A stretch of 64,000 bases of DNA from CAZNPW01 sp964575185 (GTDB lineage Bacteria; Pseudomonadota; Alphaproteobacteria; Rhodobacterales; Rhodobacteraceae). This document shows, piece after piece, positions 34,678 to 41,773 of this stretch. The stretch's first letter is position 1; each line of letters starts with the position of its first letter. The notes below the pieces were generated by a model, which saw only the letters and a program-made list of their open reading frames with translations, did not search any database and had not been told where the DNA came from. The translations under genes and the position numbers were made by a program. The stretch covers positions 1 through 64,000 of the forward strand of contig CAZNPW010000003.1 in the NCBI GenBank assembly GCA_964575185.1. Direction: 5' to 3'.

Positions 34678-34988
34678 TGGCGGACCCCGACGATGGCCTC
34701 GAAATACGCCTTCAGCAGCGCGAGCCGCACCCAGGGCAGGGCGAAGGCCTGGTCGCGGGTCTCGTCCGACCAGGGCGCCGGATACCCCTCGGCGTCGGTC
34801 AGATCGTGCAGCTCGACCACGATGTCGCGCAGGAACGCTTCCTTCAGCGTGTCGGTGGACAGGTCGGCCGCGCTGTCCGCGGCCAGCCGGAAGGTCGCGC
34901 GGAACTCCTCGCGGGCGAAGCCGCCGTCGACGGGGACGTGGGCCACGACCTTGTGGGTGAAGCGGGGGCGGGCGGTGATCTTCAGCAT
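34668..34988 (-). CDS. Tail assembly chaperone (gpG-like)
   Basis: A 106-residue protein between tail tube and tape measure genes: MLKITARPRFTHKVVAHVPVDG, REEFRATFRLAADSAADLSTDT, EAFLRDIVVELHDLTDAEG, ALPWVRLALLKAYFEAIVGVRQGN. This is the layout of G-type chaperones that coat the tape measure during tail assembly. The last two sense codons are part of a slippery heptamer, so a fraction of ribosomes should make the longer GT fusion. Confidence 0.78.
   Translation of the reverse strand: MLKITARPRFTHKVVAHVPVDGGFAREEFRATFRLAADSAADLSTDTLKEAFLRDIVVELHDLTDAEGYPAPWSDETRDQAFALPWVRLALLKAYFEAIVGVRQGN
34671..34677 (-). promoter_or_regulatory. Programmed -1 ribosomal frameshift site GGGAAAC
   Basis: The minus strand reads CAG GGA AAC TGA in the G frame. 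G-GGA-AAC is a canonical X-XXY-YYZ slippery heptamer and sits directly before the zero-frame stop. Slipping back one base continues as GGG AAA CTG ATC TGG into the DUF1799-like frame. Lambda uses GGGAAAG at the same place. Confidence 0.75.
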
Positions 34989-34995
34989 TGCGACC

Positions 34996-35928
34996 TCACG
35001 TCAGGACAAGGGACCATTGGTTCGCGCCGGTCGTGCCGAGCGCGACGCCGCGCAGCGGCCACTCGACGACGCCCTGCTGCTTCTCCAGCCCCGCGGGCCG
35101 CATCAGCTGCATCGTCGGGATCGACAGCGTGGCGATCCGCCCCGCGCCCACGCCGTGGACCAGGCTGACCGGCACCTGCGTCGTGGCCTCGGCCAGGGCG
35201 AAGGGGTTGAGCGTGGTCAGCGGCACGGCCTCGATCGTCATCTCGACCGCGTCCTTGCGGTCGACGATGATGACCTCCTCGAGGTTGACCAGGAACCGCG
35301 GCTCCACCTGGTTGCCGACGTCGAGCGCGAAGCTCCGCATCGGCACCGACACGCCGTCCAGCGTGAAGGTGGGCGTGTTCGCCCGGCTGACGACGCGCGG
35401 GGTGCGGAAGGCGGTCAGCACGGGCACCAGCGCCGCGGCCTCGGCCGGGGCGGAGTAGAGCCCGGTGAACTCGAACTCCAGGTAGGCGAGCCCCGCGGCG
35501 GTGAAGCTCAGCTTGACCGTGCCGCGCGACCCCAAGAGCCGGAACCGCGTCAGGCCGATCTGGAACCACAGCGTCGCGCTGTCGACGGGGATCGGCACCG
35601 GCGCGTAGGTGACCGACACGCCCGCCGCGATCGTCTGGCTGATCCCGCAGGCCCGCATGAGCGGCCCCCAGGCCGGGGCCGTGCCGGCGGTGCCCGACGG
35701 CTCGAGCTCCACCTTGAAGCTCAGCTTGCGGAACAGCCCGGCGGGGATCGTGGGCTGGCCCGCGAGGTAGGCGAAGTCGAGGTTGCGGTCGACGTCCTCG
35801 CCTTCCATCGGCGACAGCGTGAAGTCGGTCGCCAGCACCGCGTCGGTCGCGACGACCGGCGTCGGATCGGTCCCGTAGGTGGCCTCGATGCGGAACAGGA
35901 CGACCTTGTTGCGTTCGTAGATCGGCAT
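34996..35928 (-). CDS. Tail tube protein (major tail protein)
   Basis: A 310-residue beta-rich protein: MPIYERNKVVLFRIEATYGTDPTPVVATDAVLATDFTLSPMEGEDVDRNL, then LSFKVELEPSGTAGTAPAWGPLMRACGI and SFTAAGLAYLEFEFTGLYSAPAE. The pattern 'ate.tyGtdp.p....a.l' followed by 'sf.v.l...G......p.wg.ll.acG' is common in tube proteins of long, flexible or Mu-like siphophage tails. The position directly before the G/GT chaperones supports this. There is no sheath gene nearby, so the tail is non-contractile, unlike Mu itself. Confidence 0.85.
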   Translation of the reverse strand: MPIYERNKVVLFRIEATYGTDPTPVVATDAVLATDFTLSPMEGEDVDRNLDFAYLAGQPTIPAGLFRKLSFKVELEPSGTAGTAPAWGPLMRACGISQTIAAGVSVTYAPVPIPVDSATLWFQIGLTRFRLLGSRGTVKLSFTAAGLAYLEFEFTGLYSAPAEAAALVPVLTAFRTPRVVSRANTPTFTLDGVSVPMRSFALDVGNQVEPRFLVNLEEVIIVDRKDAVEMTIEAVPLTTLNPFALAEATTQVPVSLVHGVGAGRIATLSIPTMQLMRPAGLEKQQGVVEWPLRGVALGTTGANQWSLVLT

Positions 35929-35929
35929 C

Positions 35930-36157
35930 TCAGGTCTCCTTCATGCCGGGCAGCGGCGCGGGTTTCGTGGGCGGGTCGACGAGCACGAGCCCGCCGTTTG
36001 CGTCGATCAGCCAGGCCCCGCCGGTGGTCGGCAGCGGCAGGGCGTCGGGGACATCGGTCTCGGTCGGGCTGACCGGGACGGGTTCGAACGGGACGTCGAG
36101 GGGGGCGTCGACGGCGGCTTCGACGGGCTCTTCCACGGGCTCTCTCTTGCGGGTCAC
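35930..36157 (-). CDS. Small acidic phage protein
   Basis: A 75-residue protein starting with GTG, overlapping the upstream stop (GTGA). It is rich in Pro, Glu and Asp: VEEPVEAAVDAPLDVPFEPVPV, then GGAWLIDANGGLVLVDPP. The length and the 'GG.W..D..G..v..dp' end recall the small DUF2635-type proteins found before tail sheath or tube genes in Mu-like phages, but the match is weak. Confidence 0.55.
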   Translation of the reverse strand: MTRKREPVEEPVEAAVDAPLDVPFEPVPVSPTETDVPDALPLPTTGGAWLIDANGGLVLVDPPTKPAPLPGMKET

Positions 36158-36591
36158 GCGATGATCCTCAGCTGGTCGGCCAGGCCGAACTCCACGGTGC
36201 AGACGATGAGGCCGGGCTCGGCGCGCAGGACGCCGGCGCGCAACAGGCGGAAGACGCCGACGGTCTCCTCGGTCGGGGCCCAACCGGCCAGCGCATGGGT
36301 CACGGCCTCGACCGTCGCGCCCACCAGGTCCTGCGACCGCGCCCCGGCCCGGTCCCCGGGCGCGAGGAAGGTCAGCACCACGCTGACGACGTGGTCGACC
36401 TCCTGAACGAAGGCGTTGGCGGCGATCTGCGCCTCGCCGCCGCGCTGGCCGGACGGGATGACGTGCGCGACGACGCCCGCCGCGACCTGCGGCTTCGCGG
36501 CCATCAGCGCGGCGAGCTCCACCGCGCCCTCGACCGACCGCAGCGCGGCGACCGTCTCGCGCAGCCGCGCGATGACCGGGGTCACGTCCAT
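36154..36591 (-). CDS. Tail terminator-like protein (Mu gp37-like)
   Basis: A 145-residue protein: MDVTPVIARLRETVAALRSVEGAVELAAL, VVAHVIPSGQRGGEAQIAANAFVQEVDHVVSVVLTFL, VTHALAGWAPTEETVGVFRLLRAGVL. The alternating helix then strand layout fits the tail terminator/neck proteins that follow the DUF1320 gene in Mu-like phages. It shares single-base or 4-base overlaps with its neighbours. The name is based mainly on gene order. Confidence 0.65.
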   Translation of the reverse strand: MDVTPVIARLRETVAALRSVEGAVELAALMAAKPQVAAGVVAHVIPSGQRGGEAQIAANAFVQEVDHVVSVVLTFLAPGDRAGARSQDLVGATVEAVTHALAGWAPTEETVGVFRLLRAGVLRAEPGLIVCTVEFGLADQLRIIA

Positions 36592-37022
36592 CAGACGAAG
36601 CCCCGCAGGTTCTCGGCGGTGAAGGGCCGCGCGCGGTCGGTGACCTCGACGCCCCGGCCGTCGCGGCCCTCGGGCAGCAGCCCGGCCAGGTCGGTCAGCA
36701 CGATCACGCCGGACGCGATGTCGCGCAGCGTGCGCAGCGCGTCCTGATAATCGGCACGCGTCTTCGCCTCGGGCTCGGTGACGTGCAGCTTCCAGGCCGT
36801 GATCGCGAGCGCGATGTCGGCGACCATCGCCGGCACCGTCGCGAGGGGCAGCCGGTAGCGCCCGCCGAGGTAGCCGTCGATCACCGCATCCGCATCCGCC
36901 TGCGCCCGCGCCAGCACGGCCGCGCCGACCTGCCCCGTCGGGACCTCGCCCCGGTCGGTCAGCATGATCAGGGCCGACAGCCCGATCCGGTCCTGGATGG
37001 CCTGGGCGGAGGCGTAGGGCAT
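36591..37022 (-). CDS. Head-tail connector, DUF1320 (Mu gp36-like)
   Basis: A 143-residue protein with the characteristic DUF1320 start MPYASAQAIQDRIGLSALIMLTDRGE, then ARAQADADAVIDGYLGGRYRLPL, and VPAMVADIALAITAWKLHVTEPEAKTRADYQDALRTLRDIASG. This family is Mu gp36 and acts at the head-tail joint. The length is normal. Its ATG overlaps the stop of the small gene upstream. Confidence 0.85.
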   Translation of the reverse strand: MPYASAQAIQDRIGLSALIMLTDRGEVPTGQVGAAVLARAQADADAVIDGYLGGRYRLPLATVPAMVADIALAITAWKLHVTEPEAKTRADYQDALRTLRDIASGVIVLTDLAGLLPEGRDGRGVEVTDRARPFTAENLRGFV

Positions 37023-37258
37023 CAGGGCACCCCGGCCGCGGCGATCTCCATCTCGAGGACGGCCAGATGCGGGTCCGCCTTCAGCGCCTCGAGCTGCCCC
37101 TCCGCCAGCTCCGCCAGCGGGAGGATCGCCGGTGCGGGCGTGAAGAACCGCCCGGCGCGCCAGCGGCCCCTGGCGGGGCCGATCACGGTGACGGCGGGGA
37201 CCGTCGGGACGGGGGCGGCGGTCGTCTCGGCCTTCGGTTCGGCGGGTGTCCTGGCCAT
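37022..37258 (-). CDS. Small Mu-like head-region protein
   Basis: A 78-residue protein with an Ala/Pro-rich N-terminus (EPKAETTAAPVPTVPAVTV) followed by IGPARGRWRAGRFFTPAPAILPLAELAEGQLEALKADPHLAVLEM. The end, 'l...ql.al.adp.l.v.e', resembles the small FluMu/HI1506-like proteins encoded between capsid and gp36 in Mu-like prophages. The function of that group is unknown. Confidence 0.65.
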   Translation of the reverse strand: MARTPAEPKAETTAAPVPTVPAVTVIGPARGRWRAGRFFTPAPAILPLAELAEGQLEALKADPHLAVLEMEIAAAGVP

Positions 37259-37316
37259 CGCGGGCTCCTCGGTGCGGGGGTGGGCGGCGGCGGCCGGAGC
37301 CGCCGCTGCGGTCAGG

Positions 37317-38210
37317 TCAGGCGAGCCACGGCACGACGAGCAGCTCGGCCGTGCCCTTCCACTCGTTGGTGATGCCGCCGGTGCCGTATTCGCTGTTGAG
37401 GATCTGCCGGGCCTGGCTTTCGAGCGCGGGCGGCACCACCAGCAGGTTCGGGACCAGGCCGAGCGGCCGTCCGCCGTCGCCCTTCATCCCCTGGATCGCG
37501 GCGCGGGCGGTCGCGTATTGCGCCCCCGTCAGCGTCTGGCGGCTGCCCCAGGCCATCTGCGGCAGGCCGTAGCCGACGTTGCAGCGCATGTCGACGCCGT
37601 AAAAGAACTGCCGCAGGTCGAACACGTTGTCGTCCGTCAGCTTGTCCTTCGCGACGAACTCGGGGGCCTTCCGCTCCTGGTAGATGATCGGCTTGATCGC
37701 GTGCTGGGTGCACAGGAGATACCAGGGCGTCCCGGCGCCGCCGTTCGTGTTCGCGAAGACCGCGTCGTTGCCGTTCTCGTCGAGGATCGGGTGGTCGACG
37801 TCGAAGAAGAACTGGCCGTCGAAGCAGTTGGTGGTGAACCCGTCGCGCAAGAGCGACCACACGAGCTGCTCGGGCAGCGCCGCGGCCGTCCGGCCCAGCA
37901 TCTGGAACCGCACGCTGTACTGGCCCAGGTTGTCGTCCTCGATGTCGTTGCGGTCGACCCCGACGGTGTTCTCGAAGTGCCTGTTCGTGATCGAGTAGGC
38001 GTTTTCGGCCATGTTGTTGACGACGCGCTGGCCGAGCCATTCGCGCATCCCGGGCAGCTCCTTCATCCAGCCGTACCGGCTTTCGAACGAGGTGCTGCGC
38101 ACCGTCATGGCGACCCGGTCGCGCAGCGTGGCCGCCATGCTGTAGCCGGTCTGGAACTCGGTCCGGAAGCCGGTGCGCAGGGCGTCGAGCGAGGCTGCAG
38201 ATACGATCAT
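37317..38210 (-). CDS. Major capsid protein (Mu gpT-like)
   Basis: A 297-residue protein clearly of the Mu-like major head subunit family: LDALRTGFRTEFQTGY, RDRVAMTVRSTSFESRYGWMKELPGMREWLGQRVVNNMAENAYSITNRHFENTVGVDRNDIEDD, DGFTTNCFDGQFFFDVDHPI and the C-terminal GITNEWKGTAELLVVPWLA. A GGAGACAACC ribosome site precedes the ATG. It is directly downstream of the protease/scaffold and small head genes, matching the Mu order. Confidence 0.93.
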   Translation of the reverse strand: MIVSAASLDALRTGFRTEFQTGYSMAATLRDRVAMTVRSTSFESRYGWMKELPGMREWLGQRVVNNMAENAYSITNRHFENTVGVDRNDIEDDNLGQYSVRFQMLGRTAAALPEQLVWSLLRDGFTTNCFDGQFFFDVDHPILDENGNDAVFANTNGGAGTPWYLLCTQHAIKPIIYQERKAPEFVAKDKLTDDNVFDLRQFFYGVDMRCNVGYGLPQMAWGSRQTLTGAQYATARAAIQGMKGDGGRPLGLVPNLLVVPPALESQARQILNSEYGTGGITNEWKGTAELLVVPWLA

Positions 38211-38220
38211 GGTTGTCTCC

Positions 38221-38655
38221 TCAGGTGGCGCGCGTCAGGTGTTCGTCGAAGCGGACCCACACGCCCTGCGCGTCGACCAGCTCGATGATCCCGGCCGGGC
38301 TGCGGGTGTTGGTGCCGTTGGTCTTCGCCACCTGGTCGTCGTCGACGATCCAGGCGCGCAGGCCGACGTCGGCCTGGACGATCTGGTCGCCCGCCGTGGA
38401 GTTGCGGAACCGCGCCGTGGCGCCGTGGCGGTAGCGCACCAGCGCCGCGCCGTTGGCCCCGGCGGTGTTGTCGACGGGCTGCTCGGCCACGCCGACGCCG
38501 AAGCAGTTCAGCGCGGTCGCGCCCTTGACGATGAAGCCCGCCGCGTTGCGCATCAGGAGCGCCCCGGCGAAGATGCGGGTGCCCGCGCCGAGCGGCTGCT
38601 CGCGCATCTCGCCGATCCAGGCGGGCGTGTTGCGGTCTGCGATCAGGATGGTCAT
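38221..38655 (-). CDS. Head protein between protease and capsid genes, probable decoration protein
   Basis: A 144-residue beta-rich protein: MTILIADRNTPAWIGEMREQPLGAGTRIFAGALLMRNAAGFIVKG, VDNTAGANGAALVRYRHGATARF and GTNTRSPAGIIELVDAQGVWVRF. The pattern, a capped 'G..V..G..va.eg.vd' barrel rich in Gly and Ala, fits DUF2190-like capsid decoration proteins. It overlaps the protease stop by 4 bases and precedes the capsid gene by 10 bases. The role is inferred from position and composition. Confidence 0.65.
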   Translation of the reverse strand: MTILIADRNTPAWIGEMREQPLGAGTRIFAGALLMRNAAGFIVKGATALNCFGVGVAEQPVDNTAGANGAALVRYRHGATARFRNSTAGDQIVQADVGLRAWIVDDDQVAKTNGTNTRSPAGIIELVDAQGVWVRFDEHLTRAT

Positions 38656-39227
38656 GCCGCGACCCCTTTCTCGGCGTTGAGCGTTTTCAGGTAGGCCTCG
38701 GTCGTCAGGCCCAGCGCCGTCGCCACCGCGAGCTGCTCGGCGTTGAGCGAGACGATCGGGCCGTCGGCGGCGGGCGCGGCCAGCACCGTGCCGCCGCCGA
38801 GGACCGGCATCGCGCCGATCTCCTTCTCGACGCGGGCCGGATCGGCCATGTGCATCGTGACGTAGTGGTCGCGCAGCGGCTTCACGCCCGCCCGGCCCGC
38901 GCGGATCGCGCCGTCGACGAAGGCCTCGGCCTTGGCCCGCGCGGTCGCGGCGGTGACCGCGTTCAGCTTTTCGGTCAGCGACGTCACCTCGGCCTGCAGC
39001 GCCACGATCCCGTCCGCGCCCGACTTCGCGGCCTTCGCTGCAGCCGTGATCGCCGCCGGGTCAGCCGTGGTGCCGAGGATCGTCGCGACCTCGCCCAGCG
39101 CCGACTGCAGCGCGGTCGCGCTGTCGGGCACGTGCTTCATCTTGCGGATGGCGGCGAGGATCGCCTCGCCGTCCGCACCTTCGTCCAGGCCGACGGCCTT
39201 GGCGATGGCGGCCATGATCTTGTCCAT
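38652..39227 (-). CDS. Scaffold protein (Mu gpZ-like), internal start within the protease gene
   Basis: A Met at codon 157 of the protease gene (MDKIMAAIAKAVG) is preceded by CGGAGGACCCG, a far stronger ribosome site than a random internal codon would have. Translation from it gives a 191-residue coiled-coil protein that shares its C-terminus with the protease, exactly as Mu gpI/gpZ does. It would assemble the prohead and be cut away by the protease. Confidence 0.65.
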   Translation of the reverse strand: MDKIMAAIAKAVGLDEGADGEAILAAIRKMKHVPDSATALQSALGEVATILGTTADPAAITAAAKAAKSGADGIVALQAEVTSLTEKLNAVTAATARAKAEAFVDGAIRAGRAGVKPLRDHYVTMHMADPARVEKEIGAMPVLGGGTVLAAPAADGPIVSLNAEQLAVATALGLTTEAYLKTLNAEKGVAA

Positions 39228-39695
39228 CGGGTCCTCCGAGTTCAGGGTGACTTGGCCCTTCAGGTTGGGCGTGTTGGTCAGGCTCGCGCGCAGGATGCGG
39301 TCGATCGTGCCGTCCTTGCGGTGCAGGATGACGGGCGACACGCCGCGGTAGGCCCGGTCGGCCAGCAGCGCGCGGCCCGCACCGGTCCACTCGACCGCGG
39401 CCCAGATGCCGTCATCCCGCGCCTGCAGCGCCGTGATCCAGCCTCGCGCGGGGGCGGCGCCGCCCTTGGGCGAGGCAAGGTCCGTCGCGTGGTTCTCGTC
39501 GACGACCAGGCGCTCGGGCGTGGCCATCGACGCCGCGATCACCGCGGCCGCGTCGGCCAGCCGGTAGGGGCCGCGGCCGTCCGTCGTCTGCACCGCGCCG
39601 CCCTGGGCGGGCAGGAGGTGCACCCAGTCGGGCACCTCGGCCGAGGCCGGCAGGGGCATGGCGGCGCAGAGCGCGGGGGAGGCGGCTGTCGTCAT
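38652..39695 (-). CDS. Phage protease (Mu gpI-like) with C-terminal scaffold
   Basis: A 347-residue protein. The N-terminal half is the Mu I-type prohead protease: WVHLLPAQGGAVQTTDGRGPYRL, VVDENHATDLASPKGGAAPARGWI, RAYRGVSPVILHRKDG. His in DENHA and Ser in RGVSPV are the likely catalytic residues. The C-terminal part, DKIMAAIAKAVGLDEGADGEAILAAI and then a long coiled coil (AAKSGADGIVALQAEVTSLTEKLNAV), is the scaffold. I chose the start MTTAASP at 39,695, the family start. An internal start makes the scaffold alone. Confidence 0.85.
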   Translation of the reverse strand: MTTAASPALCAAMPLPASAEVPDWVHLLPAQGGAVQTTDGRGPYRLADAAAVIAASMATPERLVVDENHATDLASPKGGAAPARGWITALQARDDGIWAAVEWTGAGRALLADRAYRGVSPVILHRKDGTIDRILRASLTNTPNLKGQVTLNSEDPMDKIMAAIAKAVGLDEGADGEAILAAIRKMKHVPDSATALQSALGEVATILGTTADPAAITAAAKAAKSGADGIVALQAEVTSLTEKLNAVTAATARAKAEAFVDGAIRAGRAGVKPLRDHYVTMHMADPARVEKEIGAMPVLGGGTVLAAPAADGPIVSLNAEQLAVATALGLTTEAYLKTLNAEKGVAA

Positions 39696-39820
39696 GCCGC
39701 GACTTTGCGGCGCAGTGCCCTTGCGAAACATCCGCAACGGCTTGCGGGGCCGGGCAGTTGACGACCGGGGCCAGCCTGCGCCCGCCCCGCCCGCCGGTCA
39801 AGCCGCGTCCGTGGCCGGCG

Positions 39821-40285
39821 TCAGCTGCCCGCGAAGGCCGCGGCGATCTCCGCGCCGATCAGCCGGACGATGTTCTGCTCGTCCTCCTCGGAAAATCCCA
39901 GGAACGGCCGCGCCGGGATGTCGCCCCACAGGTGCGGGAACTGCGCCTTCGTCCCGCCGAACTGCATCATCGCGGCATAGCCGCGGTCCGAGGCCACCTC
40001 GGCGAAGCCCGGCCCGCTGCCGGGGAAGATCTGCGCGTTCAGCATCTTCGACGGACCGAACAGCGGCCGCGCGTCCGCCTTGCCGCCCTGTCGCGCCAGC
40101 GTGACCGGCGACTTCGCCGCCCAGGGCGCGCCCGACGGCGCCTTGCCGGTCGGGAACCGCCGCTTGGTCGAGACGACCAGGTACTCCGCGATCTCCGCCA
40201 TCACCGGCGCGGTGTCGGCCAGCACCGCCGCCGCGCGCTCGAGCGCCGGGGTGACGGCGTCGGACTTGAGTTCGATGGTGATCAT
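39821..40285 (-). CDS. Virion morphogenesis protein (Mu gpG-like)
   Basis: A 154-residue protein: MITIELKSDAVTPALERAAAVLADTAPVMAEIAEYLVVSTKRRFPTGKAPSGAPWAAKSPVTLARQGG, then LNAQIFPGSGPGFAEVASDRGYAAMMQFGGTKAQFPHLWGDIPARPFLGFSEEDEQNIV. The 'FGg.....p.iPaRPFLG.s..d' ending is the hallmark of the gpG/gp13-like phage morphogenesis family. A GAGGAG ribosome site precedes the ATG at 40,285; the frame is open 12 codons further. About 80 bases separate it from the head gene upstream. Confidence 0.9.
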   Translation of the reverse strand: MITIELKSDAVTPALERAAAVLADTAPVMAEIAEYLVVSTKRRFPTGKAPSGAPWAAKSPVTLARQGGKADARPLFGPSKMLNAQIFPGSGPGFAEVASDRGYAAMMQFGGTKAQFPHLWGDIPARPFLGFSEEDEQNIVRLIGAEIAAAFAGS

Positions 40286-40364
40286 GGCTATCTCCTCGGA
40301 CAGGGTGCGGCATGGAAACACTGCCTCATACGCAGCACGGTTCGGCCGTTAGTACCGGGGCACC

Positions 40365-41597
40365 CTACCTCCCGACCCACATCGTCTTCAGCGCGATCAT
40401 CCGGCGCCGGGCGAATACGGCGAAAACCGCAGTGATCAGCTGCCCGTCGATGACCTTTGCAAAGACCAGGTCGCCCCGGTCCACGCGGACGTCGTCCGGG
40501 TTGGCGACGACCTGCAGAAGCAGGCGATAGTCGGCGGGCGAGACCGCCCGCTGTCCCCGCGCCCGCTCCACGGCGTCGTTGCCATGATGGCTCCGGACGT
40601 GGATCACCGCATCCCGGGTCAGCGCGAAATCGAAACCCGACACATCCCGCGCGATCAGGCCGCTCAGCCGTGCGGCGTCGGCGGATGTCAGCAATCCCAG
40701 GGTAGCGTAGGGCGCAACGCCGGGCAGTTCGGTCGCCGCCCGGGTTCCGGCTTCGGCCATGGCCCGCACCGCATACCGCTCGATGGCATCTCCTGTCGTC
40801 GGCAGTTCACGGTAAGAAACCGCGAAACGATCGCGAAGCCCTTCCGGCAGTCCGGCCATGTAGGCCTTCGCGATCTCGTACTCCCACTGAACCGTCCGCG
40901 AGGCCATGTGGGCGATCGTCCGCGCCACGCTCGCCCCCGGCGCGTAGGCCCAGCCGCGGTCGATGCCCTTCGGCGCGCCGGTGCGCGGGTCGAGCGCCTG
41001 CCAGCCGTCGGGCAGCTCCTTGCCCGGATCGCCGCCCAGGATGCGCGCCGCCTCCCGCGACCGGGCGCCTGCGACATAGCAGCTGCAGCCCCAGCCGTTC
41101 GGCGGGGCGTGGGTGGCCCAGAACGGGTGGTCCGCGGGCAGGACCAGCCCGTCCCAGGCCAGGTGCTGCAGCCTGGGCTCGCGGCTGTTGCCGTGGAAGT
41201 AGATGATGAAGGGGAAGCCGCCCTGCGTGATCTGCGCCCAGCGTCCGGCAGCGTAGCTGGTCGCGAGATTGGTCTGGTAGATGACCCGCGTCCGCCAGGC
41301 CTCGCCCTTCTTCGTCCCCTCGCCGGCCCAGCCGTGCCAGCCGTTCTTCTCGACCAGCGCGCGGAAGTCGGCGCGGAACTGCGCGAGCGTCCCGCCACCG
41401 GCGATCGCCTTGTCCACGGCCGCGGCAAGGTCCGCAAGCAGCTCGGCCTTCATCGCGCCCGCGACCATGAAGGCCCGGTCGTGCTCGGCCTGCCAGAGAT
41501 CGTCCCACTTCGACGTGCCCCGCAGGTCGCGCAGCCGCAGCCGGTAGGCCACGACCTGCGCCGCGAAGGGCTTGCCGAAGCTCGCGGTGACGGTCAC
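40365..41597 (-). CDS. Minor head protein (Mu gpF-like) with C-terminal PBECR-like nuclease domain
   Basis: A 410-residue protein starting with GTG, overlapping the upstream stop (GTGA). The Mu F head-morphogenesis domain covers about residues 50-200: FRALVEKNGWHGWAG, WRTRVIYQTNLATSYAAGRWAQI, LQHLAWDGLVLPADHPFWATHAPPNGWGCSC. The last 95 residues have DVSGFDFALTRDAVIHVRSHHGN, VSPADYRLLLQVVANPDDV and FAKVIDGQLITAVFAVFARRRMIALKTMW. This fits the phage-Barnase-EndoU-ColicinE5/D-RelE-like (PBECR) domains often fused to head proteins. Those are thought to act on RNA, but activity here is unproven. Confidence 0.85.
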   Translation of the reverse strand: MTVTASFGKPFAAQVVAYRLRLRDLRGTSKWDDLWQAEHDRAFMVAGAMKAELLADLAAAVDKAIAGGGTLAQFRADFRALVEKNGWHGWAGEGTKKGEAWRTRVIYQTNLATSYAAGRWAQITQGGFPFIIYFHGNSREPRLQHLAWDGLVLPADHPFWATHAPPNGWGCSCYVAGARSREAARILGGDPGKELPDGWQALDPRTGAPKGIDRGWAYAPGASVARTIAHMASRTVQWEYEIAKAYMAGLPEGLRDRFAVSYRELPTTGDAIERYAVRAMAEAGTRAATELPGVAPYATLGLLTSADAARLSGLIARDVSGFDFALTRDAVIHVRSHHGNDAVERARGQRAVSPADYRLLLQVVANPDDVRVDRGDLVFAKVIDGQLITAVFAVFARRRMIALKTMWVGR

Positions 41598-41773
41598 CGC
41601 TTTCCGCCTTCGGCCTTCAGCGCGACGATCTCGCGGACCAGCTGTTCGATCGTGCGCGCGCCGCGCTCGAGCGACTGGACCACCGGGTCGGGCATCTGGC
41701 CTTTGAGATACCGCCGCTCGAGCGCCCTCGCCTGCGCCCGCAGATCGTTGGCGACTTGCAGCGGGCTCGCCAT
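41594..41773 (-). CDS. Small phage protein between portal and head gene
   Basis: A 59-residue helical protein: MASPLQVANDLRAQARALER, then GQMPDPVVQSLERGARTIEQLVREIVALKAEGG. The ATG overlaps the portal stop (ATGA) and its own stop overlaps the GTG of the minor head gene, which argues that it is real. It may be a small coiled-coil accessory head protein; no family recognised. Confidence 0.6.
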   Translation of the reverse strand: MASPLQVANDLRAQARALERRYLKGQMPDPVVQSLERGARTIEQLVREIVALKAEGGKR

